64,000 nucleotides of DNA from Myxococcales bacterium (lineage in GTDB: Bacteria > Myxococcota_A > Polyangia > Nannocystales > Nannocystaceae), in assembly GCA_020633335.1 (NCBI GenBank), contig JACKDU010000004.1, forward strand, positions 62,001 to 126,000, in the 5' to 3' direction. A program made the translations under genes and the position numbers. Positions 26,555 to 34,046 of this stretch are shown piece by piece. Under the pieces are notes generated by a model that ran no database searches, was not told the DNA's origin, and worked only from the letters and a program-made list of their open reading frames with translations. How positions within the stretch are numbered: the stretch's first letter is position 1; each line of letters begins with the position of its first letter.

Positions 26555-27888
26555 ATGCCGCCGCGGACGAGCCGGCTCCTCCTCCTCGCGTCGATCCTCG
26601 CCGCGCTCGCCGCGGGCGCGCCCGCGTGCCGGCGGACGCCGACGATCCACGCCCCCGCCGGGCGGATCGCAGAGACGCGAGCGTCGCCGGCGACGCGCCG
26701 GTGAGCCGCGCGCGCGCGTCGTGGGAGATGATCGCCGCGCCCGCGGGCGCGCCCGCGGGCGACCGCGATCCGGCCCGCGGGATCGCGGTCGGCCGCCACC
26801 TCCTCGCGCTCCACCCGACGCGGCCCTGGATCGCCAGCTACGACCCCTGCGAGCGCCGCTGGCAGGAGCACGCGGGGCTCACCCCGGAGCGCCGCCGGCT
26901 GCCGGCGATCGCCCTCGATCCGACCCACGCCGCGCTCTGCTGCGGCCCGCCCGATCGCTCGGGCGTGATCCTCGACGTCGGCGCGGCCGCCCCCCGCGAG
27001 CTCCCGTCGATGCCGCAGACGCCGTGGCCCGGGCGCGCGAGCGAGGTCGTCGTCGACGGCCTCCTGGTGCCGATCGACAAGCGCTTCCACCTCCGCGAGG
27101 GCGCCTGGCGGGTGATCCCCTTCGACGACGCGGTCTACCAGGCGAGCGGCCAGCAGGGCTCGGCGGTCGCCAGCAGCGGCGCCCACGTGATCGTCTTCAG
27201 CGGCGGCCGCTTCGAGCCCGGGAGGGGCGAGGTGCTGGCCGTCGGCGGCGCGATCTTTGATGCCTGGAAGGACAGGTGGCGGACGCTGCCGAGCGCCGGC
27301 GCGCCCGCCCCCCGCAGGGACGCGCTCGCCCTCTGGGCCGGCCGCGACTTCCTGATCTACGGCGGCCTCGGAGCCGCGAGCGGCGGCGCTTCGCCGACGC
27401 CGCTCAGCGACGGCGGCCGCTTCGATCCGGCGACCGATCGCTGGCGCAGCGTCGCCCCCGGACCCGCGCTCCGCGGCCCCCTCGGCGGGGTCCTGGCCGG
27501 CGACGTCGTCCTGGTCTGGGACGCCGAGCGGGTGGGCGTCTACGATCTCGCTAGCGATCGCTGGCGCGAGGTCGCGATGCCAGCGCGGGTGCCCGTGCAG
27601 GATCGCGTCGCCGGTCACGGACGCCTCGCGGTGGTCACGGCCGACGCCGCCTACCTCTTCGATCCCGAGCGCCTCCGCTGGTCGGAGACGCCGCTCCCCG
27701 AGGCGCTCCGCGGCCGCCACGATCGGGTGCAGGTGATGACCTCGAGCCACCTCGTGATCTGGGGAGGCAAGCGCAACACGGCCAGCGGCGGCTGCGAGGA
27801 CCCGCCCCCGGACCAGGGCTGCGATCCCTGGGTCGAGACCCGCGGCGAGGCCGACGGGGCCGCGCTCCGCCTCGGCGAGTGCCGCTGA
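26555..27888 (+). CDS. kelch-like propeller protein; lipoprotein signal in another frame
   Basis: A signal peptide with lipobox-like APAC (MPPRTSRLLLLASILAALAA) starts at 26555 but stops at 26704. The propeller body reads in a different frame to 27888, with repeated blocks such as LALHPTRPWIASYDPCERRW, FDAWKDRWRTLPSAGAP, GRFDPATDRWRSVAPGP and LASDRWREVAMP (kelch-type W-x-x-L). Either one base is missing between about 26640 and 26700, or the body starts at GTG 26701, which overlaps the short ORF's stop (GTGA). A propeller without export would be odd beside the signal peptide, so I favour the indel. ATG 26626 is another possible start. Confidence 0.6.
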
Positions 27889-27936
27889 GTCGCCGGCGCG
27901 AGGTGACATCCGCGCGACTTCGCGCTACACGGAGCC

Positions 27937-28899
27937 ATGACCGACGTCTTCGAAGGCTATCGCCTCTACGTCAGCGGCAAGTTCCCAGGGATCCAGAAGG
28001 ACGAGGTCTGGGCCTGGCTCCTCGGCGCCGGCGCCCACGGGGTGACGAGCAAGTCGGTCGCCAACGCCTACCTCTGCCCCGATCCGACGGACCCCAAGCT
28101 GGTCGCCACCGGCAAGAAGCTCTTCACCCTCGCCGATCTCGGTGAGCCGCTCGTCGGCTACCTCGATCGCCTCAAGGCGGCGATCGAGTCGCGCCGCGTC
28201 GACCTCAAGCACCACAAGAACGCGCTCTTCCACCTCGGCTACGGCCCGCCCGCCGACGACGCGCTGATCGCCCGGGTCGAGGCCGCCCTCGGCTTCCCGG
28301 TCCCCGCCGATCTGCTGACGCTGATGCGCCACTTCAACGGCCTCTCGGCGGTCGTCGCCGTCCCCAAGCGGGGCACGACCATCGAGCTCCCGCAGGACGG
28401 CGCGCCCCTCCCCTACGCCGGCCTCGCCGATCTCAACCACCCGCTCTGGCAGGGGAAGATCGACTGGCTGATCGGGACGGTCGCGCTGCCGACCTGGGAG
28501 GAGATCTTCCTGCGCCCGCAATCCGCCCGGATCTGCGACCTCGGCGGCACGCGACCCGACAAGGAGATCGTCAAGATCGGCTCGCTCAAGGTCAAGGCCG
28601 GCGACCTCTTCCCCCGCCTCTTCGCCTTCGACCTCTACCACCACTTCGGCGGGGCCGCGGTCTTCGCCGATCCCAAGGCGAAGGACCTCAAGGTGATCTA
28701 CGCCTTCGACTACTGGGCCGACATCACCAGCGCCCACCCGGTCTCGCTCCGCACCTACATGGAGAGCGTCCTCGCCGGCTTCTGGGGGCGGATCGCGCAC
28801 GCCGGCCAGCGGCCGATCAAGCCGGTGAGCAAGACCGCCTGGCCGACCTACATCCGCAACATCCACGGCGCGCCCTACATCTTCATCGAGCTCAAGTAG
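27937..28899 (+). CDS. BRCT-like plus SUKH (SMI1/KNR4) domain protein
   Basis: 320 residues. The N-terminal ~70 residues (YRLYVSGKFPGIQKDEVWAW, GAHGVTSKSVANAYL, GKKLFTLADLG) have the strand/helix order and turn spacing of a BRCT domain. From ~105 a SUKH-type segment follows (IARVEAALGFPVPADLLTLMRHFNGL) that runs into LFAFDLYHHFGG. SUKH proteins include immunity proteins of polymorphic toxins; BRCT domains bind DNA nicks or phosphopeptides in repair. The pairing is unusual. No toxin gene is adjacent. Cytoplasmic by lack of a signal. Confidence 0.6.
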   Translation: MTDVFEGYRLYVSGKFPGIQKDEVWAWLLGAGAHGVTSKSVANAYLCPDPTDPKLVATGKKLFTLADLGEPLVGYLDRLKAAIESRRVDLKHHKNALFHLGYGPPADDALIARVEAALGFPVPADLLTLMRHFNGLSAVVAVPKRGTTIELPQDGAPLPYAGLADLNHPLWQGKIDWLIGTVALPTWEEIFLRPQSARICDLGGTRPDKEIVKIGSLKVKAGDLFPRLFAFDLYHHFGGAAVFADPKAKDLKVIYAFDYWADITSAHPVSLRTYMESVLAGFWGRIAHAGQRPIKPVSKTAWPTYIRNIHGAPYIFIELK

Positions 28900-28950
28900 T
28901 CGATCTGTCTCAACGGAGAGACGACTCGGCGCTCGCTCCGGTCCTGAGGA

Positions 28951-29688
28951 TCAGGGATCGACGAGCGCCGCATCGAGCTCCGGGATCCCGGCCGCGAGGC
29001 GCGCGAGCATCGCCGTCGCCGGCCCCCGCAGGTGGAGCTGGTAGTGCTCGGAGGCCGGCGTCTCCTCGGGGTTCACCTCGACGCAGAGCGCCCCGCCGCG
29101 GACCGCGAGGAGCGGGAGCTCGGCCGCGGGATAGACGACCGCGGAGGTGCCGATCGACACGAAGAGGTCGCAGCCGCGGATCGCCCGCTCGGCGTCCATC
29201 ACCACGTCGCTTCGGAGCATGTCGCCGAACCACACGATGTCCGGCCGCCACCAGCCGCCGCAGCTCGGGCAGCGGAGCTCGTGGCGGACCACGTGCTCGT
29301 CCTGGACGGAGGTCCGGCAGGAGGCGCAGCGGACCCTCCAGAGGTTGCCGTGGAGCTCGAAGACCCGCCGCGAGCCCGCCGCCTGGTGGAGCCCGTCGAT
29401 GTTCTGGGTGACGACCGTGACCCGGGGGAGGAGCGCCTCCGCCCAGGCGATGAGGCGGTGGCCGCCGTTCGGATGGCAGCGGCTCACGAGCTCGCGGCGG
29501 AAATTGTGGAACTCCCAGACCGCGTCGGGGTCGCGCGCGAAGGCGGTCTGGCAGGCGTAGCGGCGGTAGTCGTACTCCCTCCAGATCCCGCCGGCGCCGC
29601 GGTAGGTCGGCACCCCGCTCTCGGCCGACATGCCGGCGCCGGTGAAGAAGACGATCCGCTCGAAGTCACGGAGGGAGGGGTCGACCAC
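28951..29688 (-). CDS. cobB: NAD-dependent protein deacylase (sirtuin)
   Basis: About 245 residues from the GTG at 29688; an ATG at 29703 would add 5. GAGMSAESGVPTYRG binds NAD, TQNIDGLH and ELHGN hold the catalytic region (His of HGN), and two Cys pairs (CASC; CPSC) bind structural zinc. DMLRSDVVMDAERAI and GTSAVVYPAAELP are late Sir2 blocks. It removes acyl groups from lysines and releases nicotinamide, which the pncA/pncB operon at 5.7-8.5 kb can recycle. TAGGAT 5 nt before the GTG supports that start. Confidence 0.93.
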   Translation of the reverse strand: MVDPSLRDFERIVFFTGAGMSAESGVPTYRGAGGIWREYDYRRYACQTAFARDPDAVWEFHNFRRELVSRCHPNGGHRLIAWAEALLPRVTVVTQNIDGLHQAAGSRRVFELHGNLWRVRCASCRTSVQDEHVVRHELRCPSCGGWWRPDIVWFGDMLRSDVVMDAERAIRGCDLFVSIGTSAVVYPAAELPLLAVRGGALCVEVNPEETPASEHYQLHLRGPATAMLARLAAGIPELDAALVDP

Positions 29689-29693
29689 GACCC

Positions 29694-29699
29694 ATCCTA
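29694..29699 (-). promoter_or_regulatory. leaderless-type -10 (TAGGAT) for the sirtuin gene
   Basis: The minus-strand TAGGAT ends 5 nt before GTG 29688 and lies downstream of the alternative ATG at 29703, so the ATG could not be used from this promoter. Confidence 0.45.
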
Positions 29700-29756
29700 C
29701 CACCGCGCGCGCGACCTCGAGGGCTCACGCCGAGCGGCGGCGGCGTCTGGGCGGCG

Positions 29757-30299
29757 CTAGCGGGTCGCCGCCCACTCGTCGGTGGCGGCGATCGACCCGG
29801 TGTGCCAGAGCCACTCGATCTTCTGGTAGGCGAAGGAGACCTCCTCGATCACCTTGCCGTCGTCGGCGGTGGTCGTGCGGATCGACGCGACGCTCGCGTT
29901 GGTCAGCTTGATCGTGTAGAGCGGCGCCGCCGAGACCGTCTTGGTCGCGCCGTAGATCGTCATCGACCACGCCGGGAGGTTCTCGTTGTTGGCCAGCGCG
30001 TTGTAGAGGAGCGGCGACGAGCGATCGAGCTCCTTGGTGATCACCAGCGGCTTGTGCTGGCGCTTGCCGGTCGGCAAGCCCGAGGCGGCGTCGCGGGGCG
30101 AGACGATCTCGTGGCTGACGGCGATCACCGCGATCGAGTCCTCGCGGCCCTTCTGGACCACGCTCCCCTTGATCTGGCCCTGCTTCTGCCCCTTGAGGTT
30201 GAGGTAGGCGTTGAGCGCCGCGTCGGCGTCGTGGAGGGGCGCGAGGGCGACGCCGCCGACGGCGGTGACCAGCGCGAGCGAACGGAGGAACTTCTTCAT
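29757..30299 (-). CDS. hcp: Hcp family type VI tube protein with a Sec signal peptide
   Basis: 180 residues. After MKKFLRSLALVTAVGGVALA and an ADA cleavage site, the mature protein is Hcp-like from end to end: AYLNLKGQKQGQIKGS, VSHEIVSPRDAASGLPTGKRQHKPLVI, LYNALANNENLPAWSMTIYG and VSFAYQKIEWLW. Hcp normally forms the inner tube of type VI secretion, lacks a signal peptide and sits among tss genes. Here there is a signal peptide and no tss gene. An AGGAG site precedes the ATG. It follows the transglutaminase-like gene in the same direction after 235 nt. Confidence 0.88.
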   Translation of the reverse strand: MKKFLRSLALVTAVGGVALAPLHDADAALNAYLNLKGQKQGQIKGSVVQKGREDSIAVIAVSHEIVSPRDAASGLPTGKRQHKPLVITKELDRSSPLLYNALANNENLPAWSMTIYGATKTVSAAPLYTIKLTNASVASIRTTTADDGKVIEEVSFAYQKIEWLWHTGSIAATDEWAATR

Positions 30300-30405
30300 G
30301 GCGATCGACTCCTGCGCGACCCGGTCGCGCGGCGCGACTCTAGCCGATCGTTCGGCGCCCGCGGGGGCCCGGTGCGAGCGATCGGATCGGGGACCCGCGC
30401 GAATT

Positions 30406-30419
30406 TGTCCCTTGGGTCA
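30406..30419. repeat. interspersed 14-bp palindrome copy 1 (TGTCCCTTGGGTCA)
   Basis: Imperfect inverted repeat in the gap between the transglutaminase-like gene and hcp, about 110 nt upstream of the hcp start. Related copies are at 33335, 35960 and 49201. Confidence 0.4.
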
Positions 30420-30534
30420 GGTCTTTGCACTCGATCCGGCGGACCCGATCGAGTCAGAGGCGCGCTCGCGGTCCGGAGGCGCGTCTCGAGCCCCCGGGGA
30501 TCGCGGCGAAGGCCCGGACGACGGCGCGGAGCGC

Positions 30535-32325
30535 CTACTTGGCCGCGACCTTGAGGGCGAAGGTGCTCGCCGGGTCGTAGCCGTTGACCGAGACGTAGAA
30601 GGTCCCGGGGCCGACGAGCGCGCAGCTCTCGGTGTCGGTGCCGCCGAGGTAGGGGCGGCAGGTGTAGGACGAGAGCGTCGGCTGGCTGCCCTTTCGGACA
30701 TAGAGGTCGGCGTCGCCGCTCTTGACCGTGAGCACCGCCTCGGCGCCGCCGTCGACGCTGATCGGCGCGAAGTGCTTCCACTCGCCGGCGCCGACGCTGC
30801 CGCTGACGTCGAGGAGGGCCGCGGGCGGCGGCGCCCCGCCGCCGCCGTTGGCGAGGTCGAAGAGCGCCTTGACGTCGCTGTAGGCGATCGCCCCGGCGAC
30901 GGTCCCCGGGTTCTTCTTGACCGGCAGCCAGAGGAAGTCGGGGTGGTTCTGCTTCGAGCTCCCGAGCCACTCGCCGCCGATGATCTCGCCGGCCCCGTCG
31001 AGCTCGAGGATGTACTCGTAGACGTCCTTCTTGGTGTAGGTGTCGATCACCCCGCCGAGGTTGCCGTCGACGCTCTGCGACGACTCGGCGATCCACTCGA
31101 GCTCGGTCCGGATCCGCCGCAGCGAGGCCGCGTCGGGGTTGAAGGCGTAGACGTCGGAGGCCGCGGCCCGGACCTCGATCGCCACCGAGACGCTCGCGGC
31201 GGTGTAGCCCTGGACCGCGATCTTGGCGCTGGTCGCCCCCGCCGGCGCGACCAGCTCGCAGAGCTCGTCGGAGCCGTCGAGGTAGGGGCGGCAGGCGTAG
31301 GCGCTCGCGGTCGGCTGGCTGTTCCAGCGGACGTAGAGGTCGCCGTCGCCGCTCCCGCTCATGCTCACCTTGAGCCCCTGCCCCTCGCTGATCGCGACGC
31401 TGGCGAGCTGGTTCCACGCCCCCTCGGCGACGCTCCCCGACTTGCTCTGGCTGCTCACGAGGGCGCCGCCGCCGAGGAGCGCGTTGGCATCCTTGGCGCT
31501 GATCGCCTGGTTCTGGGTGACCCGGAAGCCGCGGACCGGCTGGTTCCAGACCTCGTAGTCGTAGGTCCGATCCTCGACCAGCGAGCGCCTCTGGATCCCC
31601 AGGAGGTTGGCGATGACGACGTGGAAGGAGCCGGGGTTGGTGTCCTTGCAGGCGGCCTTGTCGGCGGTCCCCGGCGCGTCGCCCTTGTCGTCGCAGCGGA
31701 GCGAGAGGAACTTGACCTCGAGGTCCTCGCTGTAGCTCAGGCTCATCAGCGCCTTGAGGTCGTTGACCTTGAACTCGATCCCCTTGTAGGTGACGGCCTT
31801 CGCCGGCTCCTCCTCGAGGATCGCCGCCGGCGCCCAGGCGTGGCAGATCCCGAACCAGGTCTCCGAGCAGACGCCGGCGTTCGCCCCCGCCCGCTTCGCG
31901 CAGACCGAGCCCTGGTTGGGGTCGCACTGCGCGTCGCTCGTGCACTCCTTGCCGGCCAGCGAGTCGATCCCCGAGTAGGCCGAGACAGCGTCCTCGACCC
32001 CGCTCTTGGCGAAGGCGAGCTCGTACTTCTTCGCCGCCGACATGGTCCCGGGGCCAGCCCAGCGATCGTTGATCGAGTCGCGGTAGGTCGGCCAGTAGGA
32101 GCCGGCCCAGGGGATCTTGGCGGCGCTCCCCTGGGTCGGCAGGGCCGCGAAGGTGTACTCAAAGTCGGGGCTGAGGAGGCTCGGATCGTCGGAGGCGCTC
32201 CAGCCCTCGCGGAAGGCGTCGAGGCGACCCTGGCCGTCATCGACGTCGGTCGGGGTCTCGCAGGCGAGCGCGGGCGTGAGGAGCGGGAGGAGGAGCGAGA
32301 GGAGCGGGAGGGGGCGGGCAAGCAT
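30535..32325 (-). CDS. secreted transglutaminase-elicitor-like protein with two PPC domains
   Basis: 596 residues with a signal peptide (MLARPLPLLSLLLPLLTPALA). The catalytic part resembles the oomycete transglutaminase elicitor family: WAGSYWPTYRDSINDRWAG, then TWFGICHAWAPAAI with candidate nucleophile Cys161, VNDLKALMSLSY, PGSFHVVIANLLG (candidate His) and YDYEVWNQPVRGFRV. Two bacterial pre-peptidase C-terminal domains follow (about 290-395 and 505-596), each with the DGDLYVRW/ADLYVRKGSQPT signature, typical of secreted hydrolases. It would cross-link or deamidate proteins outside the cell. Confidence 0.8.
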   Translation of the reverse strand: MLARPLPLLSLLLPLLTPALACETPTDVDDGQGRLDAFREGWSASDDPSLLSPDFEYTFAALPTQGSAAKIPWAGSYWPTYRDSINDRWAGPGTMSAAKKYELAFAKSGVEDAVSAYSGIDSLAGKECTSDAQCDPNQGSVCAKRAGANAGVCSETWFGICHAWAPAAILEEEPAKAVTYKGIEFKVNDLKALMSLSYSEDLEVKFLSLRCDDKGDAPGTADKAACKDTNPGSFHVVIANLLGIQRRSLVEDRTYDYEVWNQPVRGFRVTQNQAISAKDANALLGGGALVSSQSKSGSVAEGAWNQLASVAISEGQGLKVSMSGSGDGDLYVRWNSQPTASAYACRPYLDGSDELCELVAPAGATSAKIAVQGYTAASVSVAIEVRAAASDVYAFNPDAASLRRIRTELEWIAESSQSVDGNLGGVIDTYTKKDVYEYILELDGAGEIIGGEWLGSSKQNHPDFLWLPVKKNPGTVAGAIAYSDVKALFDLANGGGGAPPPAALLDVSGSVGAGEWKHFAPISVDGGAEAVLTVKSGDADLYVRKGSQPTLSSYTCRPYLGGTDTESCALVGPGTFYVSVNGYDPASTFALKVAAK

Positions 32326-32498
32326 GATGGCCGGCCCATGAGCAAGCCGCGTGCCACATACCCACCCCGAGCCACATGGACCTACACCGTCGAATTCCGC
32401 GGTATGTGAGCTTTGGTGGCCACTTCGCTGTCCGGCCCGGGGGCTGGCATGGCCACGAGAGTAGCCACCGCGGCCGACCCACGCGCCGCCAACCCGGC

Positions 32499-32504
32499 TA
32501 CCCT
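32499..32504 (+). promoter_or_regulatory. leaderless-type -10 (TACCCT) for the thioesterase gene
   Basis: TACCCT ends 10 nt before the ATG at 32515 and favours this start over the upstream in-frame ATG at 32413. Confidence 0.4.
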
Positions 32505-32514
32505 CCCGGCCGCG

Positions 32515-33318
32515 ATGCCCCACCGCTTCGACCTCGACACCGCGAGCCAGGCCCGCGCCCCCGGCGAGTACGCGGTCACCCTGACCGACGCCTGGAACAT
32601 CGGCCCGGTCCCGAACGGCGGCTACCAGGTCGCCGCCGCCTGCCGGGCCGCGCTCACCGAGCTCGGGGTGGCCGACGTCCTCAGCGTCTCGAGCTACTTC
32701 CTCGGCGCCTCCGCGCCGGGCCCGGCGACCCTCCACGTCGAGGTCGCCAAGCGCGGCCGCGCGACCTCCCTCGCCCAGGTGCGGCTGGTCCAGGAGGCGC
32801 GGGAGCGCCTGCGGGCGCTGGTCCTCGCCGGCGATCTCGGCGAGCTCCGGGGCCCCGAGCTCCACCGCCGCGGGCCGCCCGAGCTGCCGCCGCCGGAGGC
32901 CTGCCTCCGCCTCGATCCCGACGCCCCGGTGAGCCCGCGCCTGATGAACGAGATCGAGCTCCGCCTCGATCCGGCGACCGCCGCCTTCACCCGCGGCGAG
33001 CGCGACCCCGACGCGCCCCTCGAGCTCCGCGCCTGGGCCCGCTTCACCGACGGCCGCCCGGTCGACGCGCTCGCGCTCGCGCTCCTCTCCGATGTCCTGC
33101 CGCCGACGATCTTCAACGCCCTCGGGATCACCGGCTGGGTGCCGACCCTCGAGCTCACCACCCAGATCCGCCGGCGCCCGGCGCCCGGCTGGATCCGCCT
33201 CCGGGTGGTCACCCACCACGTCTCGGCCGGTCACTTCGAGGAGGACGGCGAGCTCTGGGACAGCGCCGACGAGCTGGTCGCGCTGAGCCGGCAGCGGGCG
33301 GTGATCCTCGGCGCCTAG
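32515..33318 (+). CDS. thioesterase family protein (double hotdog, TesB-like)
   Basis: 267 residues from the ATG of MPHRFDLDTASQARAPGEY. WNIGPVPNGGYQVAAACRAAL is the N-terminal hotdog block of acyl-CoA thioesterases of the TesB-like group; the C-terminal half (GWVPTLELTTQIRRRPAPGWIRLRVV, then GHFEEDGELWDSADELVALSRQ) is the second hotdog with the D..G..V..SRQ pattern. It probably hydrolyses acyl-CoAs in the cytoplasm; chain preference is unknown. It is convergent with the CoA-transferase gene, and both act on CoA esters. Confidence 0.85.
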   Translation: MPHRFDLDTASQARAPGEYAVTLTDAWNIGPVPNGGYQVAAACRAALTELGVADVLSVSSYFLGASAPGPATLHVEVAKRGRATSLAQVRLVQEARERLRALVLAGDLGELRGPELHRRGPPELPPPEACLRLDPDAPVSPRLMNEIELRLDPATAAFTRGERDPDAPLELRAWARFTDGRPVDALALALLSDVLPPTIFNALGITGWVPTLELTTQIRRRPAPGWIRLRVVTHHVSAGHFEEDGELWDSADELVALSRQRAVILGA

Positions 33319-33334
33319 CGTCGCCGGGCGATGC

Positions 33335-33348
33335 TGTCCGAAGGGTCA
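33335..33348. repeat. interspersed 14-bp palindrome copy 2 (TGTCCGAAGGGTCA)
   Basis: Lies in the 27-nt gap and the final codon between the convergent thioesterase and CoA-transferase genes, a typical place for a bidirectional 3'-end element. Confidence 0.4.
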
Positions 33349-33975
33349 GATCCGCAGGGGGGCCGCGGTCGCGGCCTGGACCTCCGCGGGGGTGATCCCG
33401 GGGGCGGCCTCGACCAGGCGGAAGCCCTCGTCGTCGATGGCGATCACCGCGAGGTCGGTGATCACGAGGTCGACGCAGCCGACCGCGGTGAGCGGCAGCG
33501 AGCAGCGCTCGACCAGCTTGCTCTCGCCGTCGCGGCTGCGGTGGTTCAGGACCGCGATCACCTTGCGGGCGCCGACCGCCAGATCCATCGCCCCGCCGAT
33601 CCCCGCGACCTTCTTGCCCGGGACCATCCAGTTGGCGAGGTCGCCGTTGGCCGCGACCTCCATCGCCCCGAGGACCGCGACGTCGACCCGACCGCCTCGG
33701 ATCATCGCGAAGGAGAGCGCCGAGTCGAAGGTCGCGCCGCCGGGGACGATCGTCACGGTCTGCTTGCCGGCGTTGATCACCTGGGCGTCGACCTCCTCCT
33801 CGAGCGGGAAGGGGCCCATGCCGAGGAGGCCGTTCTCGGAGTGGAGGAGGATCCCGGCCTCGGGATCGAGGTGGTTGCTGATCAGCGTCGGGATCCCGAT
33901 CCCGAGGTTGACGACGGCGCCCGGCGGCAGCTCCCGCGCGGCCCGGGCGGCGATCTCCTCACGCGTCCATGGCAT
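33346..33975 (-). CDS. scoB: 3-oxoacid CoA-transferase subunit B, without an adjacent subunit A
   Basis: 209 residues from ATG 33975. ARELPPGAVVNLGIGIPTLISN, LHSENGLLGMGPFP (the catalytic Glu lies in SENG), GATFDSALSFAMIRGG and GAMEVAANGDLANWMVPGK are the family B-subunit sequences. The enzyme moves CoA between succinyl- and acetoacetyl-type acids and normally needs subunit A, encoded next door. Here both neighbours are unrelated, so the A gene must be elsewhere or lost. TATGCT lies 7 nt upstream of the start. Confidence 0.92.
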   Translation of the reverse strand: MPWTREEIAARAARELPPGAVVNLGIGIPTLISNHLDPEAGILLHSENGLLGMGPFPLEEEVDAQVINAGKQTVTIVPGGATFDSALSFAMIRGGRVDVAVLGAMEVAANGDLANWMVPGKKVAGIGGAMDLAVGARKVIAVLNHRSRDGESKLVERCSLPLTAVGCVDLVITDLAVIAIDDEGFRLVEAAPGITPAEVQAATAAPLRI

Positions 33976-33982
33976 GGCCGGG

Positions 33983-33988
33983 AGCATA
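33983..33988 (-). promoter_or_regulatory. leaderless-type -10 (TATGCT) for scoB
   Basis: The minus-strand TATGCT ends 7 nt before ATG 33975. It overlaps the alternative ATG at 33987 of a longer reading, arguing for the shorter start. Confidence 0.45.
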
Positions 33989-34034
33989 CCCTCGGGCGTG
34001 CGACCGCGCGCGGGCGGCCCTCGACATGAGCGGT

Positions 34035-34040
34035 TATAGT
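34035..34040 (+). promoter_or_regulatory. leaderless-type -10 (TATAGT) for the alpha/beta-hydrolase lipoprotein
   Basis: TATAGT ends 6 nt before the in-frame GTG at 34047. The upstream ATG at 34026 would lie before the transcript begins. Confidence 0.5.
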
Positions 34041-34046
34041 CCGCCG

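Noticed and set aside
32413..32514. Extended N-terminus of the thioesterase
   Set aside because: The extra 34 residues are low-complexity; family homology and the TACCCT hexamer favour the ATG at 32515.
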